The position numbers and the translations under genes are program-made. Shown in pieces: positions 12,401-24,400 of a stretch of DNA of 64,000 bases. Source of the stretch: Pithys albifrons albifrons (taxonomy: Eukaryota > Chordata > Aves > Passeriformes > Thamnophilidae); NCBI RefSeq assembly GCF_047495875.1, contig NC_092461.1, positions 95,548,431-95,612,430 on the forward strand, written 5' to 3'. Positions within the stretch are counted from its first letter, which is position 1, and each line of letters opens with the position of its first letter. The notes below the pieces were generated by a model. It did not search any database. It was not told where the DNA came from and saw nothing but the letters and a program-made list of their open reading frames with translations.

Positions 12401-15400
12401 TTTAATAAATTGATACTTATATCTGCCAAGTGTGTCTTTTGGTGACAGAGTTCTCTAAGGAACAGTTAATTCACTTAATATCTTATCTATGGTTGTTCAC
12501 TTTTAGTTGTTATTCCAGAATTCACTTTATGAACTGAAATGTAATTTCAAATATCAATCTATGAACCACCCACATAGTAATTTGCTCTTCCTCCTGCTCA
12601 CTACTTTCAAAAAGAATTATTTCTCACTTTTTGTAATATGCAGATAGCTACAGGAAAGCTTAGATTTACTGTAAAGAAAACCTTCTTGATTAACCACAGT
12701 TAAAATTAGAAAAATGTTAGATATGACTATGAGGTAAACTGGAGAGTGGAACAGAAGATTGTGATGCTCAGTTGTACTGTATCTTGACAGATATTCTGTG
12801 GATCGACGCACTGACCTTGACAGAATATTCAACATCTATTCAGGAAATGGATCCTTATTCATCTCAAAGCCACTTGATCGAGAAGACACTCCTTGGCACA
12901 ATATCACTGTCATAGCAACTGAAATCAGTAAGTGAAGATAATTTATCTCAGAGGAATATTACAACTGAGAAAATAATTGAATTCTACAGTATCTATGACT
13001 TGTTTCAATAGTTTTGCCCTTATTCAGTTATTATTTATATATGGAGCACCTTTAGATGCACATATAAAAGCTCAGTTTATTACTTTAAGATTGGTATTGC
13101 CCATTTTTTAAAAGATAATTTTTAATTCTCAGGCTCAACAAAAACATATAAAATATATATAAGAGGTTAAATGGTTCCCTAAAAATTCACAAAAGATAAT
13201 TTGGTGCACGTGTGATGCAGTGGCTCTATCCCAAGCTAAGTCTTTGAGAAAATCATTGGGGGGGGAAGTCCATGACATGCAAATAACATATTGTCAGAAT
13301 GATACTTGTAAATGAGAGGAATTTCTGCTTTACCTCAACTGCTTTGACTTATTTAAGAAAATTACTTTGTTTGAAGCCAAGACTAGAGAAAATTCTTTCC
13401 CTCCACATCTGAAGCAAATTCTGGGCCAGAGTGTTTCACCTGGATCCATTACTAGTCTGCTAGATGCTAATAGATATGGATGTCTCTTGCCTATCACGCT
13501 ACCTGAACTCCCCAGACACAGTGACAGTGTGCCTTTAATAAGACTTTAAGAGGCTCCTACCTCTATCATTAAATAAATCACTTGACTGCATCCAGTTTTA
13601 TGGGTTTTTCTGGTAGTTTATTTCATGGTCCTCTTCATCCTAGTTTACTAGTAGAGGAATGGTTAAACAAAGGCAGAAGGGAGCTTAACTATGTTTACAT
13701 TAACACCTTTTAACCATTCCTGAACAGGAATATACAAACTACAGGAGGGACTATATGTAGAACTACTTTTTCACACAATTGCACACAATCCTAAAACCTA
13801 CACACACCATGCAAACTACCTAGCATCACACAGCTATAGCTAATTATTAATTAATAAATATCTCACAGTGGCAGTTAAATGCTTCCCTGACACCCAATCC
13901 TGTCAGATCTCGGAAACTAAGCAGGGTCACCCCAGTTCGTATTTGGGTGGGAGACCTCCTGGGAACACTGGATGCTGTAGGTCCTGAGGACTTCACTGTC
14001 ACCGTCCAAGCTCACTCGGCCTTGGCAGATGAACCTTAAGAGTTAAAGGGTGGGGCCAGTTCTGCGCATGCTGTGCCTCACCTAAAAAATCCACTGCGCA
14101 GGCTCGAAGGACACACCCACATGGGTAGAGCTCTTCCCAAATCTTCGTTCACAAAGGCTAGCCATACATACATATCTCACAAAAATTGCTAGATCTAAAC
14201 AGTCCTTATGCAAGTTTTTTAACTTTATAAAAAGACTTATGTGTTCTTCCTTGGGGCTTCTGCAAGTTTCATATCTTGCTTCTGTACCAGCTCAAGGTTA
14301 CTAGACAAATTCCATTCTTATCTTAGAAACTGGCACCTGCAAATTTGTCTTTGGTTTGCTAGCCTGAAAATGCGTCAATCCCAACCCTTGCCTACCTTTT
14401 TTCCAGACAACAATCATCAAAAGGGAAACAGAGAAACTAATTTTAGTGGAAACCTTTTCTCCCTTCCTTCATTCTCCCTATAGATTCCTGAGGAGTCGAT
14501 TTGCTTAACAGCCTGGAATTCGAGTAATATGGAGAGATGAATCATATTCCTATTTTTGAAAAGACTGATATCTTTTCCTTGTAAACGCTTTTCATTGTTC
14601 AGACAAGTGTTCTCCCTTTTCAATATGTGTAGTGTGAGAGTCTTTTCTGACATTAACTTGGAGGTCAAGTTTGTGAAGTGATTGACTATCACATCCTATG
14701 AATCTTCTTTCATTGTTTTGGGTTTTACATTTTGGGGGGGAAAAGAACAACTTTGTCTTTTTGGGGGTTTGTTGGGGATTTTTGTGGTTTTGTGTGTGTG
14801 TGTGTGAGTGTGTGTGTGTGTGTGTGTGCTTTTGAGTGACACTGATGTACTGCTTTACTAATTTGAAAAGGTAAATTTTTTTGACAGCTTGTCCTTACGA
14901 GACAAATTTTGCAATGAATCGTTTCCTGAAGGGATGTATGGAATAAAGATCAATAACAAATCAATCACCTGTTTTTAATGCAATCAATTTAAGTATATTT
15001 TACATTTCAAAGTATATTTTACATTATTTCTAGACATAAGCACTATAATTAAAAAAATTGTTTCAGATATAAATTGGTCTTTTACATTTATGGAATGCAT
15101 GTCAGTAGAAAATATAGTTATTTTTTAGTATAATCAAGAAAAAAATAGACATTTTTAATGTCTGATGCAAAAAATAGACAATTAGACTATACAATGCAAA
15201 AATGTATTTGATTATTTTGATAGACATACATTTTTATGTTGTGATAAAAATAATTTTCTTTTTTCAGATAATCCTAAACAAAGTAGCCAGATACCTGTGT
15301 TCATCCGGATTTTAGATGTAAATGATCATGCACCAGAGTTTGCCAACTACTATGAAACATTTGTTTGTGAAAATGCAAAAGCAGGACAGGTAAACCAGTA

Positions 15401-18400
15401 CTTATGTTACCAAAGAACTTGTAATGAAGCTAGGCTGGAATGCCATCATGGAGGCTTCAACATGTTCTAATCTGAGCAGCTGCAAAGTTACCCAGTCTCT
15501 CTATTTCTTATCTGATACAGAAAATACCAGCTGATTAAAAAAAGGGGAGATAAAAGATGAAGGTATACCTTAGTATAATAACTTAAGTTGTAATACAAAA
15601 TGATACTTTAATGTGGTTTTTCATTTCTGGTATCAGAAAAGAGTTGTACATAATGCTACAAAATCCATTACCCTATTATTTAATTCAATTTCTTTCTGGA
15701 TTTTTATCAAAGCCTTGGTAATGCAGCCACACCTTCAAGTACACAAACCCAGAAATCTTTATTATACCTCACTAAAGAAGACATGAAAACTAAACTCTTA
15801 CAAAAATAAAAGGCAATGCAAATGTTAAAACCCAATTTGGTATTGAGTTGAATCTGGTCACAGCTCACATATATCCCTTTCCAAACTATCTCAGCAATTC
15901 CGTAAAATTCTAAAAAACCAGTAAAATGTTTGAAGATAAAATAAAGTGGTAATTTGGATCTGAATAAGTAGACAGACCAACAGAACTCAGAGCCAGTATA
16001 TTACAGAAATTTCTTAATATCACTGCTGTTAAAACATCATCTATTTATGCTAACACCAGTAAGTCTTTCAGCTCTAAATTCTGTGAGGAAAGATAGATGT
16101 TATTATGATTTATAGATTATCTTTCAAGAATGGGCCTAAGATCATGCATGAGCCCCTTGGCTGGAGTGATTAATTTTTGATTGAATGAAAAATCTTGGGA
16201 TCATTATTTTTGCTAACGCAAACATGAGTGGGTTCCCACTCTATCAGAGAGAGGCCAGGATGGAACCCAAAGTTCAGTTTAGGTCTATCTTTACGTCTCA
16301 CTAGTTTTATGCTGTCATCATCCAACTAAAGCTATCTGACTTTAAGCATATGTATAATATTTTGGTTTTAAGCACAGTGACCATACAACATTCAAGGATT
16401 TTACAAAGATGAGGGATATGAATGCACATCAGGAAGCATAACATGTGCATGTTTTACCTTCGCTGCTGTCCAGTGTTGTATTTAAAATAGTCACAGAGGC
16501 TGCACAGAAAGTAGAATAGATGCTAGTTGAGTCTAGAATTGCAGGTACAGCAGAACTCTGTGCAGAGCATGAACACACAATTTACCAGATGCAATTCAAA
16601 TGATGTTTTATGAATAGTTTAACAAATAGTAAAAGAAAAAAAATAGTAAAAGAGGATACAGTGGACTGTTGTAGATTGCATTCAATTCTATTTATTTTTT
16701 CATTCCCTACACCCAATACCAGAATTTAGGCAAATGAGTTAAAATGGCAGAGGACTCTTGGATTAAAATAACTTGGCTTTGGAGAGGTAGTTGATAATTA
16801 TTTTAAAAATTTTTAAAGAAAATTTTACTATTTTTCATGAAAATGTCATAAATAGATGAATACATGTATCAAAAGCAGTGATGAATTAAATTTAAACAGT
16901 GGAAGGAATTATAATATCAGAAAAATGAGCAAAGAACACTTTTCAAAACAGCAGAGGTTTATGATTATAACATTTTGTCTTAACCAGTAACATAAACTGT
17001 CACTGTAAAAACACAATTCAAGCCTTACAAAATGTGCAAAAATTCCCTAAACTTTTGGTTATTATAACAATATAGTTTTGATATATGACTTATAAGCTGT
17101 TTTTCAGGCAGAATACATTCAGGTAATTCTAGTCACTAATTTCAAACAGCTATCAGGGGACCTAAATTCTCTCTGTGCGACAATGTGTCATTGCATAGGA
17201 TGAAACCTAAACAAAGAAATCTTAAAATCTCAGTATAATGACTGACCTAAAAGTGAGTCATGTATTTTAACTTCATACCAAACCAAACCAAACCAAACCA
17301 AAAGAGTTTTCAAAGCTTACAAATGAAGATTTTATTGAAATTAATATTGTGCAATTTTATCAACCAGCAAACCTAGGTTTTGTTATATACTTGAAGATGT
17401 TCAATCCAGGCATTCTGCTTGTCAGTTTTGCTAACCTAATTTCCATCTAATCCAGCATACTTTATGAAATATCCATTCATGTACTACATTTCATTTACCT
17501 TGCTGGTAAATTATATGTTTTCCTAAGAACAAAGAAGGCAGAGACTCATTAGATAGGCATGCTGTTGTGCAGGCCTCCCATACATCTTGTTTTCAAATGT
17601 AATTTCAGCAATTATTTCCCTCACTGGAAAATGCCACAAAAATACTAGACAGACAGTGTGTATCAAGTGTAGCTACAGAAAAATGAGAGATCCAGACTGT
17701 TGTTCTATTTGTTGGCAGCTAGGTTCCTCAAGACAGGCACCTGAGTTCCTATATGGACATTTACACATAGTTGACTTAGTATTTTAGAAAACATTCTACC
17801 TTCAGTACATAAGACTACTTTTATTTTGGTGCTTAGAAATAGGAACAAATATAGAGATACCAAGTCGAGTATTTTGACCAAGAATGCTAAGTTCCAGACA
17901 GTCTGTGCTTCTTATGTCTAGCAGTTCCCCTATAATACAAGATAAATATAGAATCATGTGTTCTTTTAGTGTTTGCTACTCCACCTTATTTTGGAGATCA
18001 CCTAAGCTAGCTGTATTTTTAGAATCCTTCCTGCTTTCTGACACATCACAGCACTGCTTCTACATCTGGTGCACATAGCAGAAAAGCCAGACTGAGAAAA
18101 TAAATACATTTAGTTAATTTCTAAATTCATGTTTTTAAATGACATATTTTTTATTAATAACACTGCTCTCTAAATCTCAGATGCATCAGGAAGTAGTTAA
18201 AATGATCATACATTGCTCTCTGCTACCAAGCAACATTACTCATTTTCAACATCAACAGATGTTAGAGGCTGCACTCATTGTGGTTTTGAGGTAGCCTTGA
18301 GGAGGGTCAGAGGAAAAAAAATCCTACCGAACATCTCCTCCTATTTTGCCTCCAAACAACAATGATATGACTGGGAAGAAATGATCACTGAAGGGTCATA

Positions 18401-21400
18401 AAAAACTATGTTCAATAGGCTGGAACACATTTGTGACCATGCAAATCTCATTCCACTGTCTAATACGCAGGCTAAAGAGAAGTATAAAGCAGCCTTCCTC
18501 TCATGCAATTTAGAACTCCCTAATCCTTTAAAGGCAGGTTGGAGCTCCAGGGACTGTTGTGGGGAAGGCTCTGGTAAAAGTTCTCTCATGCCCTTGTTGC
18601 AGGACTTAATTGGGTCTGTTTTGTTGGATTAGAGGATGAGTCCTCTCCATGGAAACCAGAAACATTTATTTGAGAAAGAAACTAATTTAGCTGAACAATT
18701 TGTTGGTTAAAAAAAAAAAGTTTGCTAATTTCAACACCTATCCATAATAATATTTAATATGGGTCACTTTTTTTTTTCACTGATGCTATATTGTTTTCTG
18801 CCATTCAGGGGCTCTCAGACATCAGAATGGAGAAAGTTTATTTATTTCTTCAGAGCTGGCTGTTTTTTGTTTTCATTACTCCCCACACCCACCTTCTCTT
18901 TTAAGACAGAGCAGAGAGCACTTTTTCTCATGTGGCCATTGCTAATTATCAGTCATGATTGTTTATACATTGTAGCTGCTTTGGTAGGTAGACACCTATT
19001 GCCTTGATTTAGTAAGATACCCATGGTAACAATCTGTCTCTCTTTTGAAGTAAGAATTGAAGTTCAAGTGAGAGTTTTCCAACTTCTGTTAAGCATTCAG
19101 CCCTACTTTAAAACTGCCAACACATTTCTGTCATAGAGCCAAGATCTGAAAACCAAACTGCTTTGTATTACTAAACATGAAGCTTTGAGTGGTATGCATC
19201 TATTCTAGCTTGCACACACATGATGGTGGCTGTTTTCTGCAGGTAGCAGCTTAGAGGTGTATAGCCTAGAATTGTGTCTGTTCATGTGTGATCACTCAAG
19301 CTGCATAATGACAAGATGGACATCCATTGACAGCTGGATTGACTTTGAAACCCTTCTATGAATCATATCATTACTTCACTCCTAGAGAAATGTTGCCTCT
19401 TCAAAATCTTCTATGTAATCTTCATCCCATACATTTACACTGTTCTGTTAGTAATACATTCAAGATTTGGCCCTACCAAATCATGCAGGCAGGAAAAGGG
19501 ACAAGAGAAAAAAGGGTCAGTAGAAACACAAAGCTTTTCTTCCACCATTCCTTCATAACATTAGTACACTACTATGTTCTTATGATTCTCAAAAATATAG
19601 TCTCTGCCACAGTACATTTTACAATACTTTATTGCAGACAAACTAGTGAGATCTTTCCCGACTCCCAGACTCTGCAGCAGAAAACAAGTTTAATAACTTT
19701 CAAGAATGACAAATTCTGAGATCCAGAATTCATTTTATTCTCTGCTATACCTCTTCTGAATACTGTGTTAGACAAAAATAAACACTAAAATTTCCCAAAC
19801 ATTCCTTTTTCAAGTGCCTAATGATATTTTTAAGTCTAATCTCAGAAACAACTGAAAGTAGTTGTGTCATTAGGGAAATCTGTCTGTGGTACAACAACTG
19901 GGTTTAACCAAGAGCATAATATAACAAAAGTGGGAGCCCGAATTATTAAAGTGGATTGAAGGCCTACTCTCCTGCAACTCTATAACTGTATATAGAAACA
20001 ACAACATTCAGCAACTCTTACTGTATGGCTAGCTTAACAATGTCTGTGTCTGGTGTTCCTACTTCTTTGTGACTAAAACTACAATTTTTATGGTATATGT
20101 TAATTATATTATTTTAAAGCTTCAGAAAGACACTGTCTACAACACGAAACATCTTTAAATTATTTTTCACTTATAGTGAATTTTGAAAGAAGATTTTTTT
20201 TTAAAAAGAAAAGCTTATAGTGCAACTACCAGTATGCTGCTGTTTTGAAAAGGAGTAGCAGCAGATTTCATTGCAGATATTCTATTTGTCTCAGGGTTTG
20301 TTTAACCTGAAAATACATTATATCTGTCCACCCATGGACCTCATCTTGCTCATTTTTCTTCAACAAACTTTTCAAGAATCTTTCTGAAGCATGTGACTGC
20401 ATTTTTAAATTGCACACCCTGGAGCCAATGTGCAACTGCAATGTATTTGCATGACACGCCAAGCCAGCACAGGCTGAAAAAGTGGCTCACTGGTGCTGAC
20501 CTCTGTACTCTTAAAGATGCACTACTAGCTTAGCATTTGTTTTATGGTTCCTATATTCCTTTTAAAGGCATTCCTGAGGCTGAGCCCATGACCCAAATCT
20601 TCTTCTTGTGCAGCTCTCTGTGTGCTCAAATGCAGTCTCAGGAATAATAAAAGCGTGCTCTGATGTGCAAAGTGAACCTTCCTATTTCAGAATTCCCCCA
20701 CCTAGCTTTTACTTGCTTTCCCTCCTTAAAACAACTTGAAGAAAACTGGAGAGCAGTCTTTGTCTAAGGATGATTTAGGCAGACATAAGGAATCAATTGC
20801 TATGCAGTCTATTCAGTCCCAATTATTTTTTCAGACATGAGTATTGAATAATTATAAACTAGACTGAATGTAAACTACAGTCACAATTTTGACTGTGGTA
20901 TAAGTCATGGCCTTAAAAACACAGCATCCAGGAGAAAAAAATAAACAGTACAAAACAATATTATAATAGAAAATTTTCCATGTTTGGAGGGAAAAAAAGC
21001 CAGTGGGAAATATGACCAAACTCTTTAACAGAATCTCTGTCTTCAACATGAAAAAAATAAATAAAATCATGGAATCATCGAATCTTGTAATGATTTGGAT
21101 TGGAAAGGACCTTAAAGATCATATGGTTCCAGCCTCCTTGGCCATGATCAGAATGTCACCCACTAGACTGATTTGGTTGCTCAGGGCCCCATCCAGCCTG
21201 GCTTGGAACATTATCAGGGGCAGACCATTCAGAGTGTCTCTGGGCAAACTGTTTTAGTGCCTCATTATCCTTTGAGTAAAGAATTCCATTCAATTACTAA
21301 TTTAAATCTCTCCCCTTTTAGTTTAAAAACATTCCCCCTTGTCCTATCACTATTTGCCTCCATAAGAAGTCAATCTCCCTCTTTTTGATGTCACCTTTAA

Positions 21401-24400
21401 GTACTGGAAGGTCACAATAATTTCACTCCAGGGCCTTATCTTCTCCAGACTGAACCATCCCAGCTATCTCAGCCTGTCTTCATAGGAAGGGTGTAGCAGA
21501 CCCCTGGTCATCTTTGTCTCTCTCCTCTGGACTTGCTCCAATAGGCCGCATCTCTCATGCTGAGAACACCAGACATGCATGCAGCACTCCAGGTGTGGGT
21601 CTCTCAAGGGCAGAGTAGAGCAGTAGAATCATCTTCCTTGACCTGCTGATTGCACTACTTTTGATGAAGACCAAGATACAGTTCACGGTACTGGGTCATG
21701 TTCACAGTGCTCGGTCATGTTTTATTTCCAGCAGAACCCTCAAGTCCTTCCCTGCAGGGCTGCTCTGTATAAGTTCTTCTTCCAGTCTGTACTCATATCT
21801 GGGATTGCCCCAACCCAGGTGCAGCACTTGGACTTGTTGAACATCATGAGATTATTGTAGGTCCACTTCTGAAGTTTTTCCAGGTTCCTCTGGATGTGAT
21901 CCCTTCCTTCTATTGTGTGAACAGCACTATGCAGCTTCATGTCATCTGCAAATTTGCAGAGGGTGTTCTATCTTTCTGTCTACATCCTGATAAAGATATT
22001 AAAGAGCATCTGTCCCAAGACACTGGTCTTTGCCAGAGCACTGGTAAAGATCATGACTAAAGAGCACTGGTCACAAGATCTTCAAGAAATGTTTCATTTG
22101 AGAATAATTCCTCATTCAGAACTCATTAACATTGTCAAACTGCTACAAACCTCTTGTCCTGAATGTAAAGAAAAAACTTTATGTCAATGCTTATATTTAA
22201 ATTTTCATTACCCTAAAAGAAAAGTGAGGTCTAAAAACTTCAATTCACCTAATAAGATCCACTCAAGAGTATAAGACTGTTTCTTAAAACACACAGGAGT
22301 GAACACCCACATGCATAGGCAGCCTTCAAAATAGTCGCAATAATGCTGTATTTTCTAAAGTTTGCTCATTTGCATAGGAAAGAATTAAAGAAATAAAAGT
22401 ATGGAAATGCTTTTTATCTTCTCTAAGCCTGATAAGCTTAAGATATATTCGAGTAAATGTAATTTTCTTGAAATAAATCTTTCCTCATAAATCTTATAAC
22501 ATTAGAGATCTTTCTCTGAAGCCTTGGTGAAGAATGATCATAACTCAATGTTCATAACTGCATCAAAATGGTAGAATATATTTCCAATGTGAAATTACAA
22601 AACGTACACAGAACAGTCCCACATTTATTCCTATAAATGTGACACTTAAAAATAGCCAGAGCTCTTTCATCTCTGCAGTGATTATCATTGACATCATTCT
22701 CTTTTATTTACAACTGTTTAACTGAAAAAATATGAATTCTTAATTAGATAACATTCCTAATTTCCCTTCACCTATTCATCATTTGAAACAATTTACCTGC
22801 AATCATCTTTTCTCATTGTTCTTTTATTCTACTATCATTTCTTGTAGAAGAATAGCTGATTCTCAATTTGTGCAGCAAGAAGTAGCAGGCAATAAGGTTG
22901 GAATTTTTTTTCTTCTTCTTCTGCCTTGCCCTCAACAATAATTTTCCATTGTAATTAGGTTTCTCTATGCCTGGTACAATTGTTCTTCTCCATGTAATTT
23001 GCACATGAAGAGATTCAAATCCAGATCTCACAAACACCCCGCTGATTACATCTCAAAAAGCCCCAAGATACTCAACTGTAATTTCTGGTAGTTATTACAT
23101 GAGGATATTTCCTCCTTAAGTTTTTCAGTAATTAATTACACAAATATTGTCACTTATTCTAATTCTCTCTTTTCTCTGGTACTTTTACATTTTCTTTTAT
23201 ATGTGTGAGTGTGTGTGTGTGTGTATTTTCAAATGTGACCATGTGAAAGGAATTTTTTCTCATTTGAATGTGGTATCTTAGTCCTCTCAAAATTATTTTT
23301 TAGCACTATTATTAAACTATGCAAAACTAAAATTAGGTCCCATCCTGGTCTTGATTTCTATACAGAGACTGAGAAACAAACTGAGCAGGGTACTTTGCCA
23401 CAAACGAGAATTTGAATAATCTTGGGGGAGGAAAATCTAAAGAGCAATGATCATTAAATGCTTTAAAATTGAAGAGATCTTAATATGTAGTTATTATTCT
23501 AATTACACATAGAAAAACTACATAATCCTGCTTTCAATATAGTCACATCCTTCTGTGTCAGGCCAATGGTCATAGAATACCTTTCAAATTCCTCAATATG
23601 CCTCAAAAATAAAAAGAAATCACAAAAAAGAAAGTTGTGGTTGTTTTAGAAGGAGCTGCTAGAAAGTGAATGAGTCAAACTCAGACATCTCTACCATTTT
23701 AAATAGTGTTCTTTGTTTTTTGTTTTTTAATTGTTTTAATTACAACTTAATATTATTAGCTGTAAAAAAAAGTATCCCAAACTAGAAAAAAATAGGTCAA
23801 ACAGTCTTGTTGTAGCACATCACTAGCAGCAGCAGGTTGCTGAATGATACAATAAAAAAAACAACAACAACAATTTATTTTACTTTGTAGCCCTGTAATT
23901 ATGTTTGCCTAAAACAATGTTCCATTCCAAAATTTAACTGTATCCTTAAGTCACACTCAAGTTGATGTTCAGAGAAAGTACATATGCAAATGTCATGTCT
24001 TATTTGATTGGTGCAAAGCATAAAGATTGTATCACTGCAACTTGTCAATTACTGTATTTCTTGACAAAGTCATGCTGCCCCTTCCATGGAAATAAGAGAA
24101 AAGCCACGAAGTTTTTGATAACAAGTGGCTTTGATATCTGTGGGATTTCAAGACATCTTGCACAATGGAAACACCTGAAAACTCAAGACAGTCACTGGCT
24201 CCCTTGTAGCTTTGAAAGAAACAAGTCTCATTCTGCCTTTAAGTGCCCTAGGAATGTACCTGTACTGAGTTTCAGAATCCACAGCTGAGACTTACTCCTG
24301 TTCTTATATCACGGGGTTTGTCATCTTGTGATTGAACTCAAACATGTCCTTGCAAGCCAAGGTGGACTATGGGCTACTCTCTAATGCAATACCCCCCAGG

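Larger units (their letters stand above)
12928..15267 (+). other. CDH9: CDH9 intron, 2.3 kb, carrying a SINE
   Basis: Donor GTAAGT and acceptor TTTTTTCAG. It contains an imperfect hairpin (13655-13721), a 5S-derived SINE with clear target duplication (13868-14171) and a TG microsatellite (14790-14829). No exon-like frame was seen. Confidence 0.85.

Noticed and set aside
19327..19719. 130-residue open frame in the large CDH9 intron
   Set aside because: No recognisable domain, no splice context, and composition like the surrounding intron.
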